Source: Crotophaga sulcirostris (Eukaryota; Chordata; Aves; Cuculiformes; Crotophagidae). From it: 64,000 nucleotides of DNA. The stretch is from contig VYZB01000122.1 in assembly GCA_013397455.1 (NCBI GenBank), forward strand, positions 1,932,783 through 1,996,782, in the 5' to 3' direction. The first letter of the stretch is position 1. Every line of letters starts with the position of its first letter. The translations under genes were made by a program, and so were the position numbers. Positions 34,201 to 46,752 of the stretch are shown here, in pieces. The notes under the pieces were generated by a model. It worked only from the letters and a program-made list of their open reading frames with translations, was not told the DNA's origin and searched no databases.

Positions 34201-37200
34201 GTAAGAGTGGCAAACAAAAAGATAGGCTTTGAGAGCTGAAGCAAAATGCTCCTGTGCAGGAGAAAGGTAATTGGGAGAAGTTGGTTTGTTTATCAAGGCA
34301 CTGCAGAAAAGTGCTTGTCCAAACGAAAGGTCTTAATTGTGGCCTTAACATGAAGATTTTCCAAGTTGTATTGCTGTGGCTGTAACCGCTGCACAACTGT
34401 AGGTAAACAAGTGTGTAGTGAACACTTTAACAACATTTATGGACTGGATATATTCATAACAATGCACATAACTATGTAAAGCAAAGAAAATAGTGTTTCT
34501 GACGTCATTGACTAAGACAGAAGAGTAAATTCATCTATTAGCATAGTGCATGAGAATATTAAGGGTCAGCATTGATCAGCTTTTCTTATTATATGAGATT
34601 TTTTTAAAAATGACCTTCATTTAAACTAGAAATTGAAAAAGATCCACTCAGTTATTGTTATTAAAACTTAAAATCAATCCTCAAAACGAAGAGCTAGAAA
34701 TATACTGCCACATAGCCCATCAGAGGGAAGACACTGCTTGAGGTATACTTGCTGAAAACCTACAAGCCTTTAGGAATTGTATAGAATTTGACAAAAGCAG
34801 TAACAGTATATTGTGAAATTTAAAAGTTTAAATGCAGTTCTGTTTGTTGTGGCTTGCAAATCACAACGAATCATGCTTTTATTTTTAACTCGGACGCAGT
34901 TGCTGTTCTTACAATGGTTGTAACTCACTGTAGTGTTACTGTATGTAACCAGACAAAAAGATGTGATGTTATGGTCTCAAAGATGTCTTTATCAAGTTGT
35001 CCCTTTTGTGATAGCTTTTGTAGAAAGAAAAAAGTTCCTTTCTGCTTTTTTTTTTCTTCATTTGTCACTTCCAGGCAGTTCATTTTTTTCAATTTCATTT
35101 TCAGTTCAATTTCAAAGGGATATTCTGTAACAGAGTAAAGCCTACTTCTGCTGATAAATTAGGAAATGACATGATAAATGTAAACTGGGCTGAAATTCAG
35201 AGAGCTTTGAGAAATAATAAGAACCTTACAAAAGTAACAAGCTTCAGAAATGCTATTTTTTTCCCACCAAACTGTACCAATTCTGTTTTTCTCCCCCATA
35301 GGTATCTTCCTCATAACAGAATAAGGAAAATGTTACATTTGTACTGCTTTTTTAAATTTGTGCTTTGTTGTTTGCTTTTTTTGGCTGAGCTGAAAAGAAT
35401 TATTTCCTTTTCAATTTGACATTTGAGAGCAAAGATATTAATCTGCTTTTAGCTCCATGATTTGAGTTTATGTCAATTTATAATTCTGGAATGGGCTCAC
35501 TGGACATCAAGCACTTACGATTATTTTCTGGCCTTCTCCATTTCTTGTAGTTTGTACTTCAAAATAACTTACATTTCATTATTATATCCTATGTAAGATT
35601 GACATAACTGCAGGGAAAGTTTCTGCAGTAGGAGGGTTATTCCTGAGTGTAGTGGTAGGGTTTTTTTGTAATTTCTTTGCACTGAAATGTAACCTCTGTG
35701 CCCCTGAGTTGCTCTTCAGTATTTAGTGAATTCATCCAAGGAATCTGATAAATTTTAATGGGGTTGTTGCTTCTAATGAACATTCAACAGCATAAGTAAG
35801 GATCTCATTTTCAGAACTTTACATTTGTACTATTTCTATCAGTAAAGATACACTTTAGCCTGCTTCCTCCCAACACAGTATTAATCATTTGAAGAAAGCG
35901 AATGATGTAAAAATCTGGAGATTATTAACAGGAAAGATGTCTTGAGCAAAAGTAAGAAAAATATGCATTTCCATAAGCACTAATTACTAATACGATATTG
36001 TTGCTGGTGAAGCCCAATATGAAATACTGGGTACAGTAGAATTTTCTTATTTTAGGGAAAAAGAAACAAAGGCATCTATAAAATTCAACTGCAAATGTTT
36101 TCCCACACTGCCTCATTGATTCACAATGTCTTGCTGTGTGTTCCTTATGATTAGGGATTTATGAATCATGCAGGACTTTATTCTCAGCTTTGGTTAATTC
36201 CTTTCTACTGAGGGCCCTGGGTGTGCTGTGTAGCAAAATCCTTGGGCTCTTCAATGCTGAGCGATTTCTACAGCAACTTTGTGTGTTCATGTTATAATCT
36301 TAAGCTAGTGTAATTCAGTTTTAGTTTTCGGTGTGCTTCCATAGTGAGCTGAAATTTTTGACTGCTCTATAAAAAGGGCTATGGGAAGGGGAGCTGAAGA
36401 TGTTGGCAGCCGTTTACATTTCTGTTGGGCTTTTCCACCAAGAAAGGTGTTAAAGGGAGGTAACTTTGGACCATGGTGCAAGCTCATTCTATGAAAGCTA
36501 CTGCTAAAATCATCAGTAGTAAAGAGGCCAAATTCACAAAAACTGTATTGTTAACAGGCCACTTAAGCTGCCGTATTTATTTCTCTTGGCTCTACTTTTT
36601 CATGCTGTCTGCAAAAGTCAAGTGAATGACACACTGAAACAATTTAGTCTGTTGTTGCACAAAGCTAATTTAATCTTTAGCCTTTTGCTTTTTGAGCCCC
36701 TTTCTCTTCCTGTCCCTGCAGCCCCCAGCACACAGGCCATTGCCAACACCATGGGATGCTGTTGCCCTGTTAGTTCTGCAATTTTGCTTAATTATTTTGG
36801 TGACTGCTCTCTGAACTATTCCGTGGAATTAAATTATTGTAAGAATGACTGAGCGAGCAACCAAACTTCACTCTTTCTTTTTTGGGTGAGATTGTGTATT
36901 CTGTGCTGCTTATTACTGGAGTTGTAATAGTGATTCCTTCCATGTCTGTGTTTTTGAATGGAAGAGATTTCTGCTAAGGAGTGATGCAAATCTGGATAAT
37001 AGCATGCTGCTTGTTCTGTTAAGTGCAGCAACTCTTTTGTTTAAGGACACACATGCACTGAAGGTTCAAGCTGTTCTCCATCAAGGATTTTTGCAATATA
37101 GAAAATGATAATTAAGGATCCAAAAGTATTCTAGCTAATTTCCTAAAGGCTGAAGTTAAGTGCCTGTGTATCATTTAGCTTGAAATATCATATCATGTTA

Positions 37201-38439
37201 GTACAGTGGCAGTAACACAGATCCTCTCAGTTGTTGGTATGCTAAGAGGAAGAAGAAAGCTGTTCTAGCTTGATAACTTCTCTGTTTTCCCACTTGCATT
37301 GCATCATCTGGTGCAAGTTGCTCCTCCTCACATGGGACTGCTACCTACATACATAAAGCTCTAATTTAATTACCTCATTGAAATTATCAAGGGAGTACTT
37401 TGAATTTGAAAATATAAGCTTAAGTGAACTAAATACTCTGATAGGTGTACAGAAATGAATTTCTTCACTGAGGGAAATATCTGATTTTGGTTGAAAATGT
37501 AGATTATAGAACTTTATGGTGTGTCAAGTTGTTAGAACCAGAAATTGTTTTGATCAGACAGAAAGAAAAAACCCCCAAAACCAAAACTGATAGCAAAGAA
37601 TGGCTCTTCCCCAGGAAAGCTGTGGCATATGTTGTTTCAACATATCAAAGCAGTGAGTATGAACAGACTTGTTTGTTAGAACTATTTGACTTTAGCAATA
37701 AAGATAAGTTTTTGTCTGGATTTCTTTCTATGCAAAAGTCAGATTGCTATGTTAAGCTGGTAACGGTTTCACTAGCCCCTACTCCCCCCATCATCAAATT
37801 TGACAATGAACGTAAACATGTTGGAAACTTAACTGAATAAATAATACTTACCAGGAGCTATATAAGCATGAGGGTGTAAAAAAAAAATCTGTGGGTTTTT
37901 TTGTCCTTTGTTCACTTCCTTGATTTTTGAAAATTTTGAGTTCTGGCTATACTAGGCAAAAATATCTTGAATAGGGTATGAATTCCAGAATGAAAGGAAG
38001 AGGAATCCTTGCTCAAAAATAACTCTTATCACAATGGTTTAGCACTATTAATTATCACATTGCCAGTTATTATCCACTCTCAAATAATTTTGAGGAAACC
38101 TCTCTGTTAACCAAGTTTGAACTGGTGTTTCTTGCAGACTTCTGCTCCTCAGCTGACAGAACGTGGCTTTCCAAGGGTTTATTTCAAATTACGATCTCTT
38201 CACAGTTGCTTGAATGGAAGGAGGAATAGATTATTAGCTATACTCGGTGGAGCAAATTAGAAATAGTGATGATGAATGTTTGTGGAAGTTGTAATGAACA
38301 CTGAAGGAGAGAAACCTATTGGGAAGCTGATGGTACCTTTCAGTATAAATTTAAAGAAGGGAGAAGGCAAGAGATTGCCTCTTCTCTCTTGAGAACCATG
38401 AGTTTTGGGGTTCCTCAGCCAACATCGACACATACTCTT
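31267..38439. other. Long unique AT-rich stretch
   Basis: Seven kilobases without a gene or transposon I can name. An (AG)7 run lies at 32207-32220. Frames up to 117 codons (37487-37840) carry no known domain and often overlap antisense frames (33859-34173 with 33918-34244). The part around 36300-36860 keeps balanced composition and could be constrained, but nothing specific supports it. Confidence 0.6.
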
Positions 38440-39080
38440 GGTTGGTAGGAAACAAGGCTTGGTTACTGCTGCCTGTGCAGGTAGTGTGGCAGAGCTCCTG
38501 CCTGACAGTTGAATACACTGGCAGGTCAGCTGGGATCAGCCAGCTAGAGCCAAGGCTCCCCTGGAACTGGCAGGACGTTACTCATGGTGCACAAGCCTAT
38601 GGGATTTGACCACCATGGGCAGAGCTGAGTGCTGCTAGTGGGCTCTGTCGGGCGACTCAGATGTGTCCAGTGGTGACCTGAGACCCATATTGGATCTGTT
38701 GGTGTCCTCATGGCCCTGACATGCAAATATCTCTGCGGGAGGATGGCGCTCAGTAGGAAGCACCTGAACTAGACATGTCAAGGTATTTTACTTCCTTGAG
38801 TAGCAGCCCCATTCAGCCCCTGATGAGTCTGGGATGGAGTAGAAAAGGGATGCTGCTGCTGTTTCCTCTCCGGGAGGTCCTCCAGCGCAGCCAAATCATT
38901 CACCATGGACTCAGGGCTGCCACCTCAACCATCAGCAGTGTTTTGCTGTTACCAGAGATGAGTTTTGGCCTCTTTGTTGCTAAAGTTCCTAGTGGAAGTC
39001 TGCTTAGTGGAAAGTATGGGGCAATGCCCTTCTTTCTCCCTACTCTTAATGCTGTTTATCTCAAGTGACTCTAGCCTCTG
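38440..39080. other. Second unclassified GC-richer block
   Basis: GC-richer island with several CpGs (gtcgggcgactc near 38647-38658, tctgcggg near 38733-38740, ctccgggagg near 38867-38876) in AT-rich surroundings. It includes a 97-codon plus frame (38775-39068) and a 60-codon minus frame (38544-38726), neither with a motif I recognise. It could be a decayed LTR or other repeat, or a regulatory element. No TATA, tail or terminal repeat was identified. Confidence 0.3.
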
Positions 39081-40004
39081 TTCTGCAAATTTTTGCAATT
39101 GTGTTTGACAAGTATGAATTTCAGTGCAGTGAAAAGAAACTGTTATTTTATGCTTTTCTTTGTTTTCTTCTGCTGTACTTGTCTGTGGGGCATTAGTCAC
39201 ACTACTAAGTAGAAAATGTTATCCAGGAGTATCTTCAAACCAGAACAGAGGGGCTGTTGGCAACTCTAGTTGAGGCTGCATCTGGCCCAGGCTTCTCTTC
39301 TGACATGAAACAACTTAAGTGGTTTCCTGTGAGTCATTACCCAAGGTAAATCAATATGTACTTCTACGAGTGTTAGAATTAATGAAAAAGGGTCTCTGAT
39401 GGATTTGTATCTTATGATTACGTTCTCCGATGTCGACTGAAGTACAAACTCCAGATGAAACTTTTTGTGCAGTAGAAGCCCTGAAAATCTTTCTGTGCAA
39501 GTTTTCTGTTAAGGATGACTATATGTTAGGTTATAGCTTTTCCTTTAGTGGAGGCACTGATTGGGGTCTCTTTCTTTCAACTTTCCTATTTCTGTGAAAC
39601 TTAAGGATATAATGGCCTTGGAGATTTTTATCCTTCTGTTTAATGTGTATGAAATTGGCTAGTAAGTTCAAAGATAACTGGGGAATGGAATGGCAAATTA
39701 TCACATGCAGACATAGTGTAATTGAATGAGACTTGCTTCTTCAAGAAGCCAGGTTAAAAAGAGGTGGGAGAGATTTCCTGCAGAATGATTGCCTAGACTG
39801 TGGGGACTAGAGGGCAAGAGAACAAGGCTGCAATCTATTCTGTTTGTAAGTAGAACCTCAGATAAACAAGTACGCTTTAACTCTGCACTGCCCAAGATTT
39901 GGTTTGCAGAGCAGATTTGGAAAGGCAGGGGCTTATTCCTAAAGCTTTACTGACTAGGTTGGGACACTCTGAATGTAACATTTAATATAACTGGCAGCTG
40001 CAAC
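39081..40004. other. Unique non-coding DNA
   Basis: No gene or repeat recognised in this spacer before the old CR1. Confidence 0.6.
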
Positions 40005-40795
40005 TCAGGAAAGAGCTCTTGGATTTGTCATGACTGTCTTGACGGTTCTTCGAAATCCATTAGCTCAGTTTGAAGCAGAAGCCAAAAGTGTTTAAAAAAA
40101 AATCTTGGCTATCATCAGGAAGGATTTTAAAGAAAAGATTGAGCGCATTATTTAGTTGTTGTGAGTGCATGACAAGCTTACACATCTTCAGTACTATGTG
40201 CAGTTTTGACCTCCTGACCTGAAGAAGGATGTGGTACCATTACAGAAAGAATAGAGGGAAGGGCTACTAAAATGATAAAGTGGATGAAGCAAACTGAGGA
40301 GGGATTTAAATGATTTGGATTTCTTCAGTTTGGAAAAAAGGTCAAGGGGTGAGGTGACTGAAGACTGCAAAGTCATGAAGGCAACACATAAGGAACTGTT
40401 GTTCATCAGTTCCAAAATGTAAGAATTGAGAAACACTAGAATTGAGAAACACTAGATGAAAACAATAGTAGATAAATTTCAAGCACTCAAAAGTATTTTA
40501 CACTGCAAGTTGTGAACTCTTGGCATTTACTACACAGGAAATTCTGGCGATGGATAGTATCGGCACGTTCAGCAGAGTTGCATGAATTTATAAACAGCTC
40601 CGTAGATGGATAGTAAAAGCACAGGGGATGTTAATACTGTCCATCATTTCTAATTCATGAAGTCTGGATGCTGGAGGATGGACTAGACTATAGAAAGTGG
40701 GCCTGTGGTATTCCTGAAAAGCACCTCTTACTGCTCTATTGCAGAGACAGTTCTGCGCTTGATGAACCATTGGCCTGAATCACTGGGATGTTCCT
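40005..40795 (+). mobile_element. Very old CR1 LINE (ORF2 C-terminus and 3' region), plus strand
   Basis: Highly decayed CR1, sense on plus. In order it shows the relic of the region before the thumb (ggctatcatcaggaagg near 40108-40124); the cttcagtactatgtgcagttttg stretch near 40187-40209; gaagaaggatgtggtacca near 40221-40239; a degenerate ggctactaaaatgataaag near 40262-40280; cttcagtttggaaaaaaggtc near 40324-40344; and gtcatgaaggcaac near 40372-40385. Beyond 40530 the 3' UTR is recognisable only by order (ggatgctggaggatgg near 40667-40682). The wording matches old amniote CR1 lineages rather than the younger bird subfamilies. It contains a 16-bp tandem duplication. Confidence 0.72.
40422..40455 (+). 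repeat. 16-bp perfect tandem duplication
   Basis: agaattgagaaacact is repeated at 40422-40437 and 40438-40453, followed by the first two bases of a third unit. It lies inside the old CR1 and is a local duplication after insertion. Confidence 0.9.
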
Positions 40796-42232
40796 TAAGT
40801 TCTTGTAATGTCCTGAGCCCACATGTAAGGCAAAAACTAGCGTGTAGACTAGTGAAGTGATGGTGTAGAAAACAACAGATAGATTCCCTAGTTTCATCCG
40901 GTTTGTGTCACAGACACAATGTTGCTCCCAAACATTGGTCTGGCAAGATGAAAAAGCCAAGAGGCAATGGTTGAAACCATGTTATAATTATTGCTTGAAG
41001 AATAGGTCATAGATTTTTCTCAGCCTGCCTTTGCCATGTTATTCTGAGCTGCAGGTTTAACCATGGCTAATGATGGATTTAAGTGGAGAAGACAAAGGCT
41101 AGTGACAATTTTCTTTTACAGTGAAACCTGTGAATTTGCTTAAGCATATACTCTCTTAACCAGAGTTTCTTCTTTGACAACAAAACATCTCCTGTTTCAG
41201 CACTGGACTATAAGAGTACTTAGTTAAATGATGAAGTGTGTAGAATCAAGTGACTTATCTGAGAGAGAAGAGAGAATTGTATTCATATGCTGCTAACCAA
41301 AATTAGTACAATGCATTTTGTATGTGTGATCATAACACCCTAACCTCAAAGTGAAAATGCCTGATAGTCTAGAGGTGGTAAGGTGTCTGTGAAGTAATTC
41401 TTGAAGTATTTTCTGAATGGTATTGCAGGAAGTAGCAACAATTTAAGAGTTGATTTCTAAACCAGGTGCTAAAATGAAAAAAAGAAAAAAAAAAAAAAGG
41501 GAAAGAAAATCTGTATTCTAATATGATGGCTCTCAAGGTGGTGTTATTTTCTCAAAGAGAGCAAGAATAATGATAGAAAAAAACCTTATTTGTCTATGTT
41601 ATACATTACCTGGTGTTGTTTTGACTGTCTTCATCAAGCTAAATCACTTTTTTTTTTTTTAATCAGAATGAGTTTTTCATCAGCTTCAGTAGCCACAGTA
41701 AACTGCATTTAAAATAACATGAAAACCTAAAATTCTTTGGAAAGTCCAATGGGTACAAGTCTGCAGTTACCTATTGGTTAGAACTGTCAAAGTGCTTTGG
41801 GGACAAGAAAATCCTTTGTCTTTTTACAGAGTCGGGTACCTTACCTGTGTGGAACTTTTTTGTCCTAATCAGTGAAACTTTTCATGGAGTAAATTAAGTC
41901 TTGGAGAAACATGTTTTCAAAAACAGCTGTTCTTTCTACAAATGTTAGCCCTCCAACTGATCTTCACTATCTATCAGTCCACTTTTGGGCTAAAGTAAGC
42001 TGGCTTTACACTTGGTGGTTCTTAATGCCCTGAATCACTTATTATAATGGGTTTGTTACTAATGTAGATAAGAATACAGATCAGAAAGGAAGCATACGGC
42101 TTGTTGCTCTATTTTCTTTTTATGGATGCTTGTCTCCTGGAAGAAGTAAGGTAAGGAATATGAACACAGAGAGAGAGATTGAGACATGGAAATAAGAAAA
42201 CCCTATATAGAGGATGCTTAGGAAAAAAATTT

Positions 42233-42250
42233 GGGAGGGAGGGGGCAGGG
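42233..42250 (+). other. G-quadruplex motif
   Basis: gggagggagggggcaggg contains four G-runs of at least three with loops of 1, 1 and 2 bases, fitting the canonical intramolecular quadruplex pattern with short, stabilising loops. The flanks are purine-rich. No promoter or gene is recognisable beside it. Confidence 0.8.
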
Positions 42251-45200
42251 AGAGAACAATTGAATGATGAAGGGATTATTTTAATATTTCTGTTGAAAGA
42301 GCCTGCAAATCTAGTGGAATAGTGAAGAGTAAAGTGGTTAACCTTGCCTCTGAGATGACATAAAACAACATGGGTCATTAAGAGATAACCAATAGGCATA
42401 GGGCTGAGAAGATTAAGGACTGAACTCTGACTGAGAAGACTTCAACTACATCAGGGACAGTGCCAGGTAGTAGTTCCTACTGCTTCCCTAGCCTGAAAGC
42501 CTGTAAAGAGAAGAACTCCTTACTTTCCTTGAGATGCCAGCAATGTGCCAGATCCTGGCAAGCCTGTTACTTTCTTGTTTCCCTTTGATCCAGAGGCTTT
42601 TCATAAGATACAGCCTATAAATCTGGTCCAAAGTGAGCAGAGACGTTCAGCGTGGCTATAGGTGGGAGAGGCTGGCCAGTCTGTGCCTGGGCCAGCAGCT
42701 TAGTGGTGATGAGAGGTGGCAGCTATGGCATCTCCCCACGGCAGCAAGTTGGGACAAAAGCATCAGTTAAACATCACATTATTTCTGCTAAGAGAAGCAT
42801 ATTTACAGTGAGGGCCAAACCTCTTTTGCTCTCAATGTTCATTCGTATCAGCAGTGAGAATAAATTTTCTCTATTGAGACTCTTCTGTGACTTGTACAAG
42901 GACTGTCCCTCTGTCCCCTTTCTGTTACTGCTGCAGTGGTGTTGGGTGGGCATGTACAGCAGAGGGCCTCAATGGCCCATCTTCTGTGGGGCATCAGGTT
43001 TTGAGAAGTCTGTCCTTATGCTGAGGGGTGAGGAAAGGTGCAGCCAGGCATGAGGTTGTTGGTGGTGCTGGTTTGAGAGAAGTATTGTGAGTGTTCTGGA
43101 CTGGTTTCTGACAGGTACATGTGGGGCTACCTGTGCGGGCTCAGGACAGGGTGCAGTGTGGACCATCAAGTCCTAAGAGTTTCCTCCCCTGGGTGGGTTA
43201 TTTCCATGTCCTCTGCTTTTGCCATGCTGGGAAGCTGTGCTACGCAGAGGGCAGGGTAGGACTGGATAAGGTGGGATGGCAGCAGGAAAAAGAAATAGTG
43301 TTCTCTGTCTGTAGCTAACTCTAGAAAGAGTTAATGGTCTCACTGAAACTGCTGCTGGCAGGCAGCAAGCAGAACTTTAGTCTGGGTTCCTGAGGATGTG
43401 CCAAGTGGGGAGAAAAGAAACGGCAGGCGGCAAAGTAAATGAAAAGCCACACTGGGGCGTTGCTCTAGTGGTTTATGGAGAATAGTAGGAAAATACACAC
43501 AGTCAGTAGCCATAAAAAGATGTGAAATGAATGAAGGCTGAACAGAGATAAGGACACTTGGAAACACTACGGGCAATTTTGGTTGAATGGCTTGACTATA
43601 TACCATTTTAGAATGCTCAGCTTGTAACTGATAGGAAGCAGAAGAAACAGATTTTGAAATTTTAAAAGATCTGCCTTATGATGAAAGGAAGCAGAGAGAC
43701 AGATAAATGAATAGAGGTAGGGCTAATAGGAGCTGGATTAAGAACAGCAAAGCATGCTTTCAAACCAAGTAAGGAAAAAGAATTGGAGGAAGATGAGACA
43801 TTAGCAGTGAGAGTAAGAAGACAAGGATAATAATTGAGCAACTTGACTGTACAAAGCAGATTGAACAGATGAGCTGGATTAGAATTAGCAGTGTTATAAT
43901 TTATGAAGCCTCAGTCAATAAAATTTCCAATTTGAACTTCTAATAGCTTTAATATGTCCCTTCCCTTTCTCTCGTATTTTTATTAAGTATTTAGTTTGCA
44001 TTTACTACTCCATTAACGTAGGGTAAGTGACAGAAAAAGCAAGACACTATCTGTCTGGTAGTTAAAACTCCATTTCATTTTCATGTTTCTCCTTTGATTG
44101 CTGTTCATTATCTCTCTCCAGTCTTAACAGTCTTAAACCAACAGAACTTCTATTTCGCTGTACCTTCATCCTATAAAAATCTACGCACTACCATATGTAC
44201 ATCTGTTAGAGCATAGTCTTCTGTTTCTGTATGCTCCCATGTACCTCTCAAAATGGGAATTTCAGACATATTAAGGATGGCTTCATAATGTCTCACCTCA
44301 GGGTCATAGTATCTCTAGGTAAGATTTTTATCACAGAAGTAGAACTTATGACATGGATAGTTTTACAAGTAATGGAAACTAGTTGATATTTTTATTTATT
44401 TACTTTTTCAGATCAAGTTTAAAGGCGAAATTATTTATTTCCCCACCCATTTTGCAGGTAGAAACAATTTGTCTGCTAATCAAGGCATCTGGGGAGCCAG
44501 AAGAAATAAAGCTCTAATCCAAACCCTATCTAATCTACAGGCTCCTGAATCCTAAATCCTATTGATTTCAGTTGGCTTTATGTTAAAGTGTACACTGGAA
44601 AGATAGAGTTTAAAAATAACTCCTTATCATGATCAGTTTTCTACTGAACATTAATCAGTGTTGCTTTGTTCAGACATTGCATTGGCTTTCTGCATGCTGT
44701 GGCACAGGCATGAAAAATCTTATCATTGTTTGAATTGGTTTTATGGCTACAACCAAAGTTTGTCCTAACTATCAATTTTTCTGGAATCAATTTTTAAGGC
44801 CGTGAAGCCAACCTGATTACTGATGGTTTTGTGTAGTAAGATTCTGCGTTTTGCAGAAGTCTGATGTGCCTGATGTGTGTATCTGTTTACTTATGCAGTC
44901 ATCTCTGTATAGTCATGAGATGAAGGGTTTATGTACATGAATATGCATACAAATAATTTTTTTGTTTCAAAGATAATTGATAGGTTTTAGGCAAGCAAGT
45001 GAACCAGAATTGTTGCCAGAACATATCCCCTTGTGAGTCTTTAATTGTCTGTAACTTTGATGTGGACAACATCTATCATTGTGTCCCATGTAGCATAAAC
45101 ACATTGGCAATATTTATCAAAGATGCATCTGACGCAGTCATAATTTTTACCTTCACTTTTGGATGAAATCCAAACACAAAACATTAAAAATGATGAAATC

Positions 45201-46691
45201 ATAGCTGTTATTCAGACTGTTAAGCTTTGAAAAATGTCTAGTTCATTAGAGGTTTGAGATAATTGAAATTGTATCTGAGTTGTTCTCTTTGCTCATATAA
45301 GCAGTTCAGGATTGGAGGAGAGGAGGAGAAACAGAAAAAAGCTGAAAAGCCAAAAAAGTAAGCGTATGATGTATATGTCAAAGTTAATACTGGCTGTTGA
45401 AACACTTTAACTTTTGTCATTCTTTTGGGGCTTGAACTTTAAGTTTCAAAACATAATCAGCATATATTTTAGTCTTAAAACTTGCAGAGAGCACAGAACA
45501 TAAAATACAGAAAGGAAGCCATGAGTTGTATGCATTTTTCTGTTGAAGAAACCACTAAGGAGAAAAACCACGTAGAGAATGCACAGGACAGACAAGCAAT
45601 AACCCTGACCCAGTGCGTTGCATGCTCGTTCTCAGTTCACCTTGTTGTCAAGAAAGACTGCGTAAGTTCTGCTGTCACCACTGTAGTCATTGTGGGAAGT
45701 GTTAGGAACAGGGCTCTGGTCCTTGTGGCCACATCAGGAACTGCTGTAAATGTTATTTCATCTCTTCCATCTCCAATCTTTTCTCAACCAAAAGAGTTTT
45801 CAAGTGGCTGTGAACTGAGTGCCCAGCACCAAGCAGATCACTTAGTGTGTTGCAAAATGGAGCTTCAGGAAGGGAAGTCTACAGTTTCTCATAGCTGACA
45901 ATAGATGTGATCAAAATGAAAACTGGGAGATAAAATCTACAATGATGATGGTAACATTTCTAGACTTACCTATAAAGTAAGTAGCATAGTTATCTAAATG
46001 TGAGATTCATTCTATGGATCCTGGTTTAGGGTCTGATTAATGAATCTCTTTTCATTAATCTTATCAAGCTGGGACAAGTTGCATTTGCTTTCTGTAAGTG
46101 GCCATAAAAATAGGAGAAAATACCCTCTGTAAAGGAAGGAGAGACTTTGCACTAATCCTTGCTGCTTTTGAAATGGTAGTTAATAATCTTAAAACACTTA
46201 TCTGTGCAAATGGATTCAGTTAGAAGGGTACCCAAGTAAACTCTCAGAATAATTGAGCTTGTGTGGTTAGATAAAATTTCCTAAGAGTCTCTCCTTAAGT
46301 TAGATAGATGTTTACAATTTATATTTCTTTAAGTCTCTTCACTGATGGCATTTTCAGCACTTTAAGAGTTAGTAAATGGTATAAAATAAATATTTTTGTT
46401 AGGATGTCTTGGCTCAGCTGACCTCTGACAAGAAGAAAACTTGCTATAATGTAATTATATTACTGTTTTAAAATTGGTTTTGTCTGAAATGTTGAGGCCA
46501 GAAGCATGGTATTTTATGTGGCTCTGAACATTACCTCTATTTATTATATTGGTAAATATTTCCTAGAAGTACAGTTTTTTCAACTAAAAGTACTTCAAAT
46601 TTTATCTGAATTAAAAGATAAATTAAATGGAAGCCTTTCTGGAAGCCTTCTAGATAATGAAACCTGAAAGGGAGGAGTGTATTCCTCTGTG

Positions 46692-46752
46692 CCCCTTTAA
46701 TTCAGTGGTTAGTTCATTCACTTGGGGTAAGGAAGGACTGCCTGAGTTATGA
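46692..46752 (+). mobile_element. Possible tRNA-derived SINE fragment
   Basis: ttaattcagtggttagttca (46698-46717) resembles a tRNA D-arm and pol III A box (the ...CAGTGGTTAG pattern), followed by cattcacttggg. Amniote tRNA-derived SINEs carry similar heads. No convincing B box follows, and the remainder is decayed. Weak call; chance similarity is possible. Confidence 0.25.

Noticed and set aside
36369..36377. TATAAAAAG resembling a TATA box
   Set aside because: An isolated match in AT-rich DNA with no downstream gene or transcript evidence.
37487..37840. 117-codon plus frame
   Set aside because: No domain, signal peptide or family resemblance; this size is expected by chance in 64 kb on six frames.
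42652..43053. 133-codon plus frame in a GC-richer stretch
   Set aside because: Composition explains the lack of stops; no motif, and antisense frames overlap it.
45482..45898. 138-codon plus frame with several cysteines
   Set aside because: No recognisable fold or motif and no sign of splice-linked exons; kept as chance until RNA evidence exists.
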